Below are positions 1 through 7,539 of a stretch of DNA of 64,000 bases, piece after piece. A program made the position numbers and the translations under genes. This DNA comes from Neisseriaceae bacterium ESL0693 (GTDB lineage: Bacteria > Pseudomonadota > Gammaproteobacteria > Burkholderiales > Neisseriaceae): contig JAQTIE010000006.1 in NCBI GenBank assembly GCA_029433475.1, positions 166,682 to 230,681 of the forward strand, written 5' to 3'. How positions within the stretch are numbered: position 1 is the first letter of the stretch; every line of letters starts with the position of its first letter. The notes under the pieces are model-generated. The model searched no databases. It was not told the DNA's origin and saw only the letters and a program-made list of their open reading frames with translations.

Positions 1-22
1 TTATTCTGATCAGACATAATGT

Positions 23-54
23 AAAAAAAGCCAAATCAAACGATTTGGCTTTTT
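23..54 (-). terminator. Rho-independent terminator
   Basis: The arms GCCAAATC (30-37) and GATTTGGC (42-49) form a hairpin with a 4-nt loop. It is flanked by A and T runs, so it can work in both directions. On the minus strand it follows the lipoprotein gene that ends at 76. Confidence 0.85.
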
Positions 55-75
55 AATGATGGCTGATCAGTACGA

Positions 76-345
76 TTATTTAGCGTCTGGAACAGAAGCT
101 TCAGTAGTGATCACTTCAGTAGTTGTGGTTTCAGAAGCCACAACCGGAGCAGAAGCTTCAACCACTGGTGCTGATGCTTCAACCGGAGCTGAAGATACTT
201 CAGCGGCAGGAGCAGAAGCTTCAACCGGAGCAGAAACTTCAGAGGCAACAGGTGCTTCTGAAGCAGCAGGAGCTGCATCGTGTTTATCACAAGCAGCTAA
301 AAACAAAGACATCAGGGCAGCAGCAGCTAACAGGGATTTTTTCAT
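76..345 (-). CDS. Small Ala/Glu/Val-rich lipoprotein
   Basis: This 89-aa protein begins with a short lipoprotein signal peptide (MKKSLLAAAALMSLFLAAC), with Cys at about residue 19 as the lipidation site. The mature part is low-complexity, built from repeats of Ala, Pro, Val, Glu, Ser and Thr such as VEASAPV. No catalytic domain is visible, and such tails usually act as flexible periplasmic or surface extensions. I placed the start at the CAT at 343-345 because a Shine-Dalgarno-like AAGG lies about 10 nt upstream and the signal peptide begins there. The open frame continues further upstream but adds an implausible leader. The repeat-rich codons (GAAGCT, GCACCA) could change length by slippage. 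The function is unknown. Confidence 0.75.
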   Translation of the reverse strand: MKKSLLAAAALMSLFLAACDKHDAAPAASEAPVASEVSAPVEASAPAAEVSSAPVEASAPVVEASAPVVASETTTTEVITTEASVPDAK

Positions 346-453
346 GATTATGTACCTTAAATTTGTATCAAAAAGTATTACTTTGATGATGGAAGTCCAG
401 TTGTACACATCAGTTGTATAACACAAATACAGCCATGTGCAAAACTTGTGCAA

Positions 454-1393
454 ATCAAATTATGCCGTGCCTTGGCAAGGATTGCAATGTGGCAATGAGG
501 TATTTTTTTACTGATTCAGACCTTGTGAAATTTAAATTGTGTTTTACAGATTCAAAATTTCAGAAAAATTTAATTTTCAGGAAATATCATAATGAAATCT
601 ATTTATTTTAATTGACTGAAATAAAATAATAAAAAAATAATATGTTTTTTAAAACCTCACAAACGGCATGCATAAACAGAATATTTCCGTACAGATAGAT
701 AAGTTGTATTTTTACAACAAAAAGGAAGTTTTCAGACATTTTTCCATAAATTAATGACAAAGACAAAAAAATGGCTTGGATTGAGTGTCAATATCGGGTA
801 AATATATATCAAAAAGATAAAGACTTTTGTCTGTGAAAGCCTATTATTGATGTGCTGCTGCCCGATCATTCAGCCCAAGGGTTATCAATACTGGAAAATG
901 ATATGATCTGTAATTTTTGCGGTGCCGGGCAGAATACCAGTGCCATGATATACCATCGAACACACAGTAATAACAAAGATAATTTTTGCCATTGCTAGTT
1001 AGTAGTTACAATCGATGATAAATATTATAATTAAATTGTCTTAAAAGCTATTGTGGTAAACAGCTGCTCATCTGGCTGGTAAGATTGTCAAGAAATATAA
1101 AGTATGTTGTTACGCGCTCAAAAAACATCATGCGGTGCGCTGTTTTTGCATACATCAGTACAGATAAATGATAGTCAGACAGCCGACCAGTAACTATTAA
1201 TACACTAAAATAATACACTAAAAACACCATACAATAGCTACGTTGCCATGGGCTGTGTAATCTTCAATCGCGAAAATCAGCTATTGTTGGTTTATAATAG
1301 CTTACGGGTATGACGATTCTGTGCTTGAGAATCGTAGCAGCACCGCTATATAAAACAGAACTTAATCATCAGGATAATTTAAAGAGCATATTT
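454..1393. other. Long AT-rich intergenic region
   Basis: No gene with a convincing start, ribosome binding site and protein character is visible in these 940 bases. Short open frames at 414-611 and 1048-1230 look like chance. The only stretch with some coding flavour is 771-998, listed separately. The promoter of the downstream oxidoreductase must lie near the right end. Confidence 0.6.
771..998 (+). pseudogene. Possible decayed small ORF with one in-frame TGA
   Basis: Read from the ATG at 771, this frame gives 75 codons ending with TAG at 996-998. It is broken only by a TGA at 834-836. The right part includes a CxxC pair (MICNFCGAG). There is no clear ribosome binding site and I recognise no family. 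In AT-rich DNA an open run of about 54 codons can arise by chance, so this is a weak call. Confidence 0.2.
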
Positions 1394-3043
1394 ATGACTG
1401 AAACGGTAGAACGCGATAGTATGCAGTATGATGTCGTTATTGTAGGTGCCGGACCTGCCGGTCTGAGTGCTGCTATCCGTTTAAAGCAGTTGGCCATACA
1501 GCATGAACGCGACATCAGCATTTGTATTGTGGACAAAGGTTCAGAAGTCGGGGCGCACATTTTATCTGGTGCGGTGGTTGATCCCAAATCCTTAAATGAG
1601 CTGATTCCAGACTGGAAAGACAAAGGCGCGCCATTGGATTGTCCGGTGACTGAAGACCAGCTGTTGTTTATGTCGTCCCATAAGGCGCATCGCCTGCCTG
1701 TGCCGCCCAGTTTTCATAATCAAGGCAATTACATCATCAGTCTGGGGTTATTTTGTCGCTGGCTGGCACAAGAAGCAGAGTCTTTGGGGGTGGAGATTTA
1801 TCCCGGATTTGCTGCTGCCCAAGTGCTTTACCATGAAAATGGTGCCGTTAAAGGTATTCTAACAGGAGACATGGGGCTGAATCAGCAAGGCCAGCCCACT
1901 GAGCAATATCAGCCTGGTATGGCATTACTGGCGCGGCAAACCATATTTGCCGAAGGTTGTCGCGGTTCACTGACCAAAACCTTATTACAACGTTTTCATC
2001 TTAATGATGCCTGTCAGCCACAAACCTATGGCATCGGTATTAAGGAATTGTGGGAAATCGTACCGGAGAAATCACGTCCCGGGCAGGTGGTGCATACTGT
2101 TGGCTGGCCATTGGATAACCAGACTTACGGCGGTTCGTTTGTGTATCACCTGAATGATAATAAAGTGGCTTTGGGTTTCGTTATTGGGCTGGATTATCAG
2201 AATCCGTATCTGTCGCCGTTTGAGGAAATGCAGCGCTTTAAAAACCATCCGGCCATACGTCCTTTGCTGGAAGGTGGTCGCCGCATTGCCTACGGTGCAC
2301 GTGCTCTGAGTGAAGGCGGCTGGCAAAGCTTACCTAAGCTGACCTTTCCGGGTGGCGTACTGGTGGGCGATACGGCCGGCTTTCTGAATGTGCCGCGTAT
2401 CAAAGGCATCCATACTGCCATGAAGTCCGCCATGCTGGCCGCGGAAGCCATTCATGAGGTACTGCACAACACTTCAACCGAGCCGGCTGAAGCCACGCTT
2501 TATACTCAGCTCTTTAAACAAAGCTGGTTATCAACCGAACTTTATCGCGTACGCAATATCAGACCTGCTTTTAAATGGGGCTTATTCGGCGCTTTTGCCT
2601 ATGGTGCTCTGGATGAATATGTATTTCGCGGTAAAGCACCGTGGACATTAAAGCATCATGATAGTGACGCCAGCTGCTTGAAAAAGGCCAGTGAATACCA
2701 GCCCATCAGCTATCCGAAACCCGATGGAGAGATCACCTTTGATCGCTTGAGCAGTGTATTTTTATCTGGTGTGAACCATGAAGAAAATCAGCCGGTTCAT
2801 CTTCAGTTGAAAAATCCGGCGGTAGCTATTGAGGTGAATTATCGGGAATATGCCAGTCCGGAAACGCGCTATTGTCCGGCCGGTGTGTATGAAATTGTAT
2901 TTAATGAGCAGCAACAGCCCAAATTACAGATCAATGCCCAAAATTGTATCCATTGCAAAACCTGTGATATTAAAGACCCGACACAAAACATTAACTGGAC
3001 ATGTCCGGAGGGTGGCGGTGGCCCGAATTATGCAGAAATGTGA
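1394..3043 (+). CDS. Electron transfer flavoprotein-ubiquinone oxidoreductase
   Basis: This 549-aa flavoprotein passes electrons from reduced electron-transfer flavoprotein to ubiquinone at the inner membrane, linking acyl-CoA and amino-acid dehydrogenation to respiration. The N terminus carries the FAD-binding dinucleotide motif VIVGAGPAGLSAA (about residues 14-26). A second FAD contact, GDTAGFLNVPRIKGIHTA, lies near residues 320-340. The C terminus holds a 4Fe-4S ferredoxin-like site with CIHCKTC and a later Cys before PEGGGGPNY. The length matches the family. The ATG at 1394 is preferred over the ORF opening at 1310 because the conserved FAD motif then sits close to the N terminus. The gene stands alone and ends at a strong bidirectional terminator. 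Confidence 0.95.
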   Translation: MTETVERDSMQYDVVIVGAGPAGLSAAIRLKQLAIQHERDISICIVDKGSEVGAHILSGAVVDPKSLNELIPDWKDKGAPLDCPVTEDQLLFMSSHKAHRLPVPPSFHNQGNYIISLGLFCRWLAQEAESLGVEIYPGFAAAQVLYHENGAVKGILTGDMGLNQQGQPTEQYQPGMALLARQTIFAEGCRGSLTKTLLQRFHLNDACQPQTYGIGIKELWEIVPEKSRPGQVVHTVGWPLDNQTYGGSFVYHLNDNKVALGFVIGLDYQNPYLSPFEEMQRFKNHPAIRPLLEGGRRIAYGARALSEGGWQSLPKLTFPGGVLVGDTAGFLNVPRIKGIHTAMKSAMLAAEAIHEVLHNTSTEPAEATLYTQLFKQSWLSTELYRVRNIRPAFKWGLFGAFAYGALDEYVFRGKAPWTLKHHDSDASCLKKASEYQPISYPKPDGEITFDRLSSVFLSGVNHEENQPVHLQLKNPAVAIEVNYREYASPETRYCPAGVYEIVFNEQQQPKLQINAQNCIHCKTCDIKDPTQNINWTCPEGGGGPNYAEM

Positions 3044-3088
3044 TGAGATGAGTCAGGCCGGTTAACTGTGATGACTGAGGTTGACTGA

Positions 3089-3126
3089 TAAAAAAAGCCA
3101 GTGAATCATCTCACTGGCTTTTTTAT
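3089..3126. terminator. Bidirectional terminator between convergent genes
   Basis: The arms GCCAGTGA and TCACTGGC are flanked by an A run on the left and a T run on the right. The hairpin serves the oxidoreductase gene on the plus strand and the small coiled-coil gene on the minus strand. Confidence 0.9.
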
Positions 3127-3134
3127 GCAGAATA

Positions 3135-3386
3135 TCAATGATCTGATTCATGAAAGAAAGTATAGGTTGCATCGTGATAAAGTTCAGCCAGCGGACTGTC
3201 TTCGTATTGTAAAGCCGCAATATCGTTTTCAAAAGCTTCACGAATCATTTCCAGGGCTGATTCAGTTGTGTCTGCGGGCAGGGCACGTAATAAACCCTTA
3301 AAGGCCGTAGCCAGAACCTGATTTTGCATACGCAAGGCTTCGTTGCTTTGTTCCAGATATTCCAGACGCTGTTCAATGGTGTTCAT
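3135..3386 (-). CDS. Small acidic coiled-coil protein, unknown function
   Basis: An 83-aa acidic protein. The N-terminal third (MNTIEQRLEYLEQSNEALR) has heptad spacing typical of a short coiled coil, loosely like SlyX-type proteins, but I do not see enough to name it. The C-terminal half is acidic and rich in aromatic residues (LYHDATYTFFHESD). Two adjacent ATGs (3384-3386 and 3387-3389) follow a GAGG. The second gives the better 6-nt spacing and was chosen. The gene converges on the ETF-QO gene and shares its terminator. It is probably a cytoplasmic protein conserved in relatives. Confidence 0.65.
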   Translation of the reverse strand: MNTIEQRLEYLEQSNEALRMQNQVLATAFKGLLRALPADTTESALEMIREAFENDIAALQYEDSPLAELYHDATYTFFHESDH

Positions 3387-3522
3387 CATTATCCTCATTA
3401 ATAAATAGCCAAACCCCATTTAGTGTAGCATTACTTAGCGTAAAAGTTGCTATAATTATGATCAACAAAATAAGTGTACTAAATATGGTTAATATGTGTA
3501 TACAATATAAAGCGAGGTCAGT

Positions 3523-4491
3523 ATGAAGAAAGATGCAGAGCAGGAAACATCATTTGTTTTCACACTGGCCGAAGATGCACCCGTAGTAAACAATACCGTG
3601 ACTAAATCTTCCGAACCAGAATACGAGGTTCCCGGCTGGGCACGCAGTCTGGAACAATTGCGTCAGCACAAAAAAAGCAGTGTTGATATCATAACCAGCA
3701 AAGATAATCAGCCAGCCCGATCAGCGCCGCAGCATACTGCCCCTTTTTATGGCCAGAGCCGGCGTCAATTCAATCGTCCTGCTGATCAGAAAGCCGGTGG
3801 TTACCGTGATTTGCAAGACATAAAAGCTCAGCGTAGTGCACCCGTACAAACGGAAGCTGCCGCACAGCCCAGATTTGTACTTGATCCTGTGCAGCGGGAG
3901 CATGCCTATCAGACTTATCTGAAACAATGGCAAAAACAAGTGAATCAGGAAGTCATGCAGCAAGAGGCTACATTAAACGACAGTACCGTTTTATTACAAG
4001 AAGATTGGTTGGCCGCCCAGAATTGCCTGCAAACCGCCCCTGCGGATAATCATATCGCCTGTACTATAAAATTGCAACGCCATAAACCGGCACAAGTGGT
4101 TACTGCTGAAAGCGCTGCCTCAGACAATACCGATAGCCATACCTTGCCTGATCAGCCTTCTGCAAGCATTAATCAATCGCCTGATGCCGATGATCAACCG
4201 CCGATTCATGTCCATCTGCATGTGATTGAACCACGTGGCAGAGAAGGACGTGCTGTTACCTGCTTATCAGAGCAGGCACTCTTACAACAACTGGCTGATA
4301 AATTACGGCCACACCTGGCCGATGTACTGGCTGGTATGGTGCGCGTAGCGGTACAACGACATACGGCCAGCATGATTGCCGCATTACAAAAGGAACTACT
4401 GGCCGAAATTCCAAATGCCGTAGATGATGTTTTACGACATAATCTGGCCAGAATTATGAAAAATATTAAGCAAAATCAGCGAGGGATATAA
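3523..4491 (+). CDS. Hypothetical protein, disordered N-terminal half and helical C-terminal domain
   Basis: A 322-aa protein of unknown function. The first two thirds are polar and Gln/Pro/Ala-rich and probably disordered, with one short ordered patch (PGWARSLEQLRQHKK, about residues 37-51). After a PPIHVHLHVIEP strand (about residue 225) comes a compact helical domain (ALLQQLADKLRPHLADVLAG, then AALQKELLAEIPNAVDDVL). That domain recalls DNA-binding or partition-type helical regions, but no known motif is present. The ATG follows GAGGTCAGT, a good ribosome binding site. The gene is monocistronic and ends at the terminator at 4528. There is no signal peptide, so it should be cytoplasmic. Confidence 0.7.
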   Translation: MKKDAEQETSFVFTLAEDAPVVNNTVTKSSEPEYEVPGWARSLEQLRQHKKSSVDIITSKDNQPARSAPQHTAPFYGQSRRQFNRPADQKAGGYRDLQDIKAQRSAPVQTEAAAQPRFVLDPVQREHAYQTYLKQWQKQVNQEVMQQEATLNDSTVLLQEDWLAAQNCLQTAPADNHIACTIKLQRHKPAQVVTAESAASDNTDSHTLPDQPSASINQSPDADDQPPIHVHLHVIEPRGREGRAVTCLSEQALLQQLADKLRPHLADVLAGMVRVAVQRHTASMIAALQKELLAEIPNAVDDVLRHNLARIMKNIKQNQRGI

Positions 4492-4527
4492 GCTATTCTG
4501 AAATTAGCCCATAAAACCTCTGATAAT

Positions 4528-4561
4528 AAAAAAGGACTACGATTAATCGAAGTCCTTTTTT
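4528..4561 (+). terminator. Rho-independent terminator
   Basis: The hairpin AAAGGACT / AGTCCTTT has a 12-nt loop and ends in a T run. It lies directly after the 322-aa hypothetical gene. Confidence 0.9.
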
Positions 4562-4602
4562 AGCAACTGTTGTTTATTTCCATGTTTTTCGCTAACGCTG
4601 TC

Positions 4603-4893
4603 TTAAAATACAGATAGTAAGTTGTTTGAACATTTATACAGGCCTGACAATAAAGCAAAAAATTGATTTAAATCATTGATGATTTCAAGTACATAGACTA
4701 TTATTTTAGAGCTTACTGGAAATAATAAACATTTTATGTAAATCACAATGATCAGAATGATGGATAAAATTTTTTTCAATGCTAAAGCTATAGACATGGA
4801 TGTGACCTTTTTAATGGATGGCGATTTAGTGAATAAGATCATACGTGTTGTTTGTGTCGTATGTTTTTGCTTATGTTTCAATAAAATTAACAT
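4603..4893 (-). CDS. Putative small membrane protein
   Basis: A candidate 96-aa product with a basic N terminus (LLKHKQKHTTQTTR). One strongly hydrophobic helix (ALALKKILSIILIIVIYIKC) is followed by a second amphipathic stretch. The ATG at 4891-4893 is favoured over the upstream opening at 4980 because AAGGAA lies 6 nt before it. No family is recognised, and the region is AT-rich, where chance ORFs are common. It lies between the hypothetical gene and the first structured-RNA cassette and might belong to the same accessory segment. Confidence 0.35.
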   Translation of the reverse strand: MLILLKHKQKHTTQTTRMILFTKSPSIKKVTSMSIALALKKILSIILIIVIYIKCLLFPVSSKIIVYVLEIINDLNQFFALLSGLYKCSNNLLSVF

Positions 4894-5096
4894 TGCATTT
4901 CCTTTATAATAGAAAACATGTTTAACAATTCCGAAAATTATAACATCTTTCAGGCTGAGTATGAGTTGAATATAATACAAACTACTTAAAGAATCAAATA
5001 AATATTTGAGATTCTTTAAATAGTTTTATTCTTTAGTAATATTTAATTTATAATCAAAGTTTTAAATTATTTATCAAGTACGGTAAATCAAGATAT

Positions 5097-5279
5097 TTAT
5101 CTGCTTGCTTTATCATAACAATATCGATTATTACAGTGATTTTTTGCAGCATTGGCCAGATTATAATGTTGCCTATGTATCATATTCATTGCCAAACCAT
5201 CTATTATGGCTACAGCACTGACAATAAGAATAGTCTTACCCGCTGTATCAATGCCAAAAAAACGATATATGCCCCGCCC
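5097..5279 (-). pseudogene. Possible gene remnant with a hydrophobic segment
   Basis: On the minus strand 61 codons are open between a TAG (5280-5282) and a TAA (5097-5099). They encode a hydrophobic run (TILIVSAVAIIDGLAMN) and a His/Asn/Cys-rich tail. There is no ATG before the hydrophobic run and no ribosome binding site, so if it is genic it is a fragment that has lost its 5' end. It is the only protein-like signal in the 4562-5389 gap. Confidence is low. Confidence 0.22.
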
Positions 5280-5389
5280 CTAATGATGTATTAAAACTGA
5301 TATTCTGATTCTGGGTATATTATATTATTGGTGCCTGATCAATCACATTAGAACGGTAACCGTCTTATGTCAGGCTAAAAACTCAATCG

Positions 5390-5418
5390 TTGACAGTCAT
5401 ACTATTTAACGGCAATAT
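5390..5418 (+). promoter_or_regulatory. Promoter of structured-RNA cassette copy A
   Basis: TTGACA (5390-5395) and CAATAT (5413-5418) are separated by exactly 17 nt. The spacer ends in ACGG. The same hexamers, spacing and ACGG occur at copies B and C, while the surrounding bases differ. This places the start of transcription near 5424, at the first base of helix P1. Confidence 0.8.
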
Positions 5419-5423
5419 ATTCG

Positions 5424-5670
5424 GGTTGCTGTCAATTCAGCAACCAGTCCTGAAAAACTGAATCCCAAAGTCACAAATATCGCTGCGTAGTTAAAGCGAT
5501 ATTATTTGTGCCTGTTTGTCATGCTATGCGTACATCTTTCATTGGTGGGCAATAGCAGGGAGGCTTTTGCCTGCTGATACTTTGGGTCAGTTTTTCAGCC
5601 TTGCTATTTGTCCATCTCCTTCATGACTGAAAACATGAATTGAGATATTTGGAAACCAAAGAAAGGCATT
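5424..5670 (+). ncRNA. Structured leader RNA, copy A (P4 immunity-like)
   Basis: The leader folds into five helices shared with copies B and C. P1 is GGTTGCTG (5424-5431) with CAGCAACC (5438-5445). P2 pairs 5450-5460 and 5464-5471 with 5588-5598 and 5579-5586. P3 is 5472-5484 with 5495-5510. P4 is GGGCAATAGCA (about 5547-5557) with TGCTATTTGTCC (5602-5613). P5 is 5535-5542 with about 5635-5647 and is imperfect here. P2 and P4 cross, giving a pseudoknot. A short hairpin (AGCAGG / CCTGCT) sits inside P4. The 3' strand of P2 can also pair with CTGAAAAC (5627-5634) and CCAAAG (5656-5661), the latter next to the ribosome binding site of the first ORF. Confidence 0.8.
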
Positions 5671-5673
5671 ACC

Positions 5674-5796
5674 ATGACATCATGTCAGGGCAGTTCGCGC
5701 CCGCATCTTATGCAATTCGTACATAGTTCATTTTATTTTCACTTGGATTCATTGCTGCACACTTCATGCTTTGAGGGTGAGGTACGTCATACATAA
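5674..5796 (+). CDS. 40-aa cassette ORF1, copy A
   Basis: This small ORF follows GAAAGG by 6 nt and encodes a 40-aa peptide starting MTSCQGSSRPHLMQF and ending GEVRHT. Copies B and C keep the same length, start, central aromatic stretch and C-terminal GEV-x-H, with substitutions. All end at a TAA embedded in the start of ORF2. Conservation of frame and overlap in three diverged copies argues that it is translated. Its position after a P4-type leader is that of small Icd/Ash/Kil-like phage products. That functional link is an inference only. Confidence 0.7.
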   Translation: MTSCQGSSRPHLMQFVHSSFYFHLDSLLHTSCFEGEVRHT

Positions 5797-6172
5797 GCTC
5801 ACCTTTGATACCCAATACTACGATGCTGCCGCCAGCCTGCTGCACAATCATCAGCTGGTCTCCCTTATGCTTAATACCGATTTATTGCCAGATGAGAAAC
5901 GCCAGTATTTAGATATTCATGATCTGAATCTGGTCATTGGTGATTGTATTCAGGCAGGTGTTGTGTTTAATCAAATAGCCGAAACCATGGGTAAATTGTT
6001 GCTGGAACGGCAAACCATTCAGCAACAGGAAATAGACACCAATCCTCTGGTTGATCATAAGCAGATGTTGCAACTGGCCGGCTATCTGTTAACCATGATG
6101 GGCGGTGTACGCGCCAGTATTGACCGGATTCTGCATCAGGCAGTTAATATCCGGCTAAGTGAAGCGGTGTAG
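5789..6172 (+). pseudogene. 127-aa cassette ORF2, copy A, start codon ATG changed to ATA
   Basis: The frame encodes the same 127-residue protein as copies B and C: HKLTFDTQYYDAAASLLHNH, a central LVIGDCIQAGVVFNQIAETMG and a C-terminal ASIDRILHQAV. It is probably all-helical and cytoplasmic. In copies B and C the start is ATG, preceded by GAGG and overlapping the TAA of ORF1. Here the same position reads ATA (5789-5791) although the GAGG is intact. Translation would need an AUA start, or a GTG (5777) or TTG (5771) slightly upstream. The rest of the frame is undamaged, so silencing is recent or an alternative start is used. Confidence 0.6.
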
Positions 6173-6187
6173 GTTGATAGCAGCAAC

Positions 6188-6219
6188 AGAATGTTATTAT
6201 TCATGAATAATAATATTCT
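6188..6219 (+). terminator. Hairpin after cassette copy A
   Basis: An imperfect inverted repeat (AGAAT-x-TTATTATTC / GAATAATAA-x-ATTCT) lies 15 nt after ORF2. It lacks a T run, so it is a weaker terminator than those of copies B and C. Confidence 0.5.
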
Positions 6220-6312
6220 GATTCAATGATTAATTCTCAAGCGCTTAATTATTGTCGATGACGATAAGATGGATGTCAGTCGCCATAGACAATAGAGTAA
6301 CAGATGGGATTA

Positions 6313-6341
6313 TTGACAATACTGTAGTTTAACGGCAATAT
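6313..6341 (+). promoter_or_regulatory. Promoter of structured-RNA cassette copy B
   Basis: TTGACA (6313-6318) and CAATAT (6336-6341) are 17 nt apart, with ACGG before the second element, as in copies A and C. Confidence 0.8.
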
Positions 6342-6347
6342 GTCTGC

Positions 6348-6604
6348 GTTGCTGCCAATTCAGTAACCAGTTCTGAAAAACTGATACGTAAAGAAAGACA
6401 TTCCGCTCAAATTAAATTTAATGATTTAGGCGGTATTTTGATGTCTTTATCCAATGCCATAGTTATACCTTTTCATGGTAGACAATGGCAGAGAGGCTTT
6501 ACGCCTGCTGGTTCTTTACGCCAGTTTTTCAGCCCTGCCATTTGTCTGCCTCTCTCATGACTGAAAACATGAAAGAGGTATTATGATCGTAAAGAAAGGC
6601 ATTA
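6348..6604 (+). ncRNA. Structured leader RNA, copy B (P4 immunity-like)
   Basis: P1 is GTTGCTG (6348-6354) with CAGTAAC (6361-6367). P2 is CTGAAAAACTG (6373-6383) plus CGTAAAGAA (6387-6395), paired with CAGTTTTTCAG (6522-6532) and TTCTTTACG (6512-6520). P3 is AAAGACAT (6394-6401) with ATGTCTTT (6441-6448), plus CCGC (6403-6406) with GCGG (6430-6433). P4 is 6477-6491 with 6535-6550. P5 is ATACCTTTTCATG (6465-6477) with 6568-6581. Compared with copies A and C, both sides of P2, P3 and P5 change together. The P2 3' strand has a second perfect 9-nt partner, CGTAAAGAA at 6588-6596, overlapping the ribosome-binding region of ORF1. This is the clearest copy of the possible switch. Confidence 0.85.
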
Positions 6605-6606
6605 CT

Positions 6607-6729
6607 ATGACATCATGTCAGGGCTACCTACGCCCGCATATTATGCAATTTGTGTATAGTTCATTTTATTCTCATTCAGATTTATTGCTGCACACTTCAT
6701 GGTTTGATGGTGAGGTAAGTCATGCATAA
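6607..6729 (+). CDS. 40-aa cassette ORF1, copy B
   Basis: A 40-aa peptide (MTSCQGYLRPHIMQF at the N terminus, GEVSHA at the end) translated from an ATG behind GAAAGG. The stop TAA (6727-6729) overlaps the ATG of ORF2 (6722) by 8 nt, which suggests translational coupling. The peptide has no signal sequence and one weakly hydrophobic stretch. It is conserved in length and frame with the other two copies. Confidence 0.72.
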   Translation: MTSCQGYLRPHIMQFVYSSFYSHSDLLLHTSWFDGEVSHA

Positions 6730-7105
6730 ACTCACTTTTGATACTCAATATTATGATGATGCGGCCAGTCTGCTGCATAATCATCAGTTGGTTTCCCTTA
6801 TTCTTAATACTGATTTATTACCAGATGAAAAACGCCGGTGTTTAGATATCCATGATTTAAATCTAGTGATTGGTGACTGTATTCAGGCGAGTGTTGTGTT
6901 TAATCAAATAGCCGAAATCATGGGTAAGTTGTTGCTAGAGCGGCAAACCATTCAGCAGCAAGAGGCAGATACCAATCCTTTAGTAGATCATGATCAGATG
7001 TTGCAATTGGCAGGGCATTTGTTTACTTTGATTGGTGGATTAAGTGCCAGTGTTGACCGGATTCTGCATCAGGCGGTTGATATCCGGCTGAGTGAAACAG
7101 CGTAG
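6722..7105 (+). CDS. 127-aa cassette ORF2, copy B
   Basis: A 127-aa helical protein of unknown family, beginning MHKLTFDTQYYDDAASL, with LVIGDCIQASVVFNQIAEIMG in the middle and ASVDRILHQAVDIRL near the end. The ATG is preceded by GAGG at 6-nt spacing and overlaps the end of ORF1 by 8 nt. It is closely related to 5789-6172 and 50754-51137. There is no signal peptide or membrane segment. The two ORFs and leader form one short operon ending at 7155. The leader suggests satellite-phage ancestry. I do not assign a biochemical function. Confidence 0.8.
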   Translation: MHKLTFDTQYYDDAASLLHNHQLVSLILNTDLLPDEKRRCLDIHDLNLVIGDCIQASVVFNQIAEIMGKLLLERQTIQQQEADTNPLVDHDQMLQLAGHLFTLIGGLSASVDRILHQAVDIRLSETA

Positions 7106-7116
7106 ATTATTAAATA

Positions 7117-7155
7117 TAAAAGGCCATTATCAATATTGATAATAGCCTGTTTTTA
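7117..7155 (+). terminator. Terminator of cassette copy B
   Basis: The arms GGCCATTATC and GATAATAGCC form a hairpin with a 6-nt loop and a TGTTTTTAT tail, 16 nt after ORF2. Confidence 0.85.
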
Positions 7156-7490
7156 TCTGGTTTACAGACTGTTACCGGATAGTAATAGTCTGTATATTCA
7201 ATATTCAAAAGAGGCTATTTCTTTACTGCCAATCATGCTTATGGATTGATTGGCTGCGATGTTTCAAGCTTTATTTAAAAGTGAATACATAAAATTGCTT
7301 TTAAATGGCTTTAAAACACCTTTTATATCTGAATTATGATTATGATTTACTTTTTAATAAGGCCGACAGATAAGAGAAATAATGCTAATTAAATAGCATA
7401 AATATATCTTGCCTTTAAATTTGCCTCGAATGATATGAGCTGTCTGGTCTTTCGCTGATAGCATCAGCATGTATCAAATCAATGCACTGA
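7156..7490. other. Intergenic region, no gene seen
   Basis: This stretch of about 335 bases between cassette B and the tRNA-Thr terminator shows no open frame with a ribosome binding site, and no repeat or RNA structure I can support. Confidence 0.6.
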
Positions 7491-7528
7491 ATAAAATCGG
7501 GGGTTTTCAGACAATCTGAAAACCCCCG
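7491..7528 (-). terminator. Terminator downstream of tRNA-Thr
   Basis: A near-perfect hairpin GGGGGTTTTCAGA / TCTGAAAACCCCC (7499-7511 and 7515-7527) has a 3-nt loop. On the minus strand it is followed by GATTTTATT. It contains TCTGAAAA, loosely like the core of neisserial uptake sequences. Confidence 0.85.
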
Positions 7529-7539
7529 AAAATGATCTC

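Noticed and set aside
771..998. Selenoprotein reading of the in-frame TGA
   Set aside because: No SECIS-like hairpin follows the TGA and no selenoprotein family is recognised; the ORF itself is doubtful.
5424..5670. Retron msr-msd or group II intron interpretation of the structured leader
   Set aside because: No reverse transcriptase or maturase is nearby, no domain V-like hairpin is seen, and the a1/a2-type arms do not enclose the element. The pairing logic fits a P4-type leader better.
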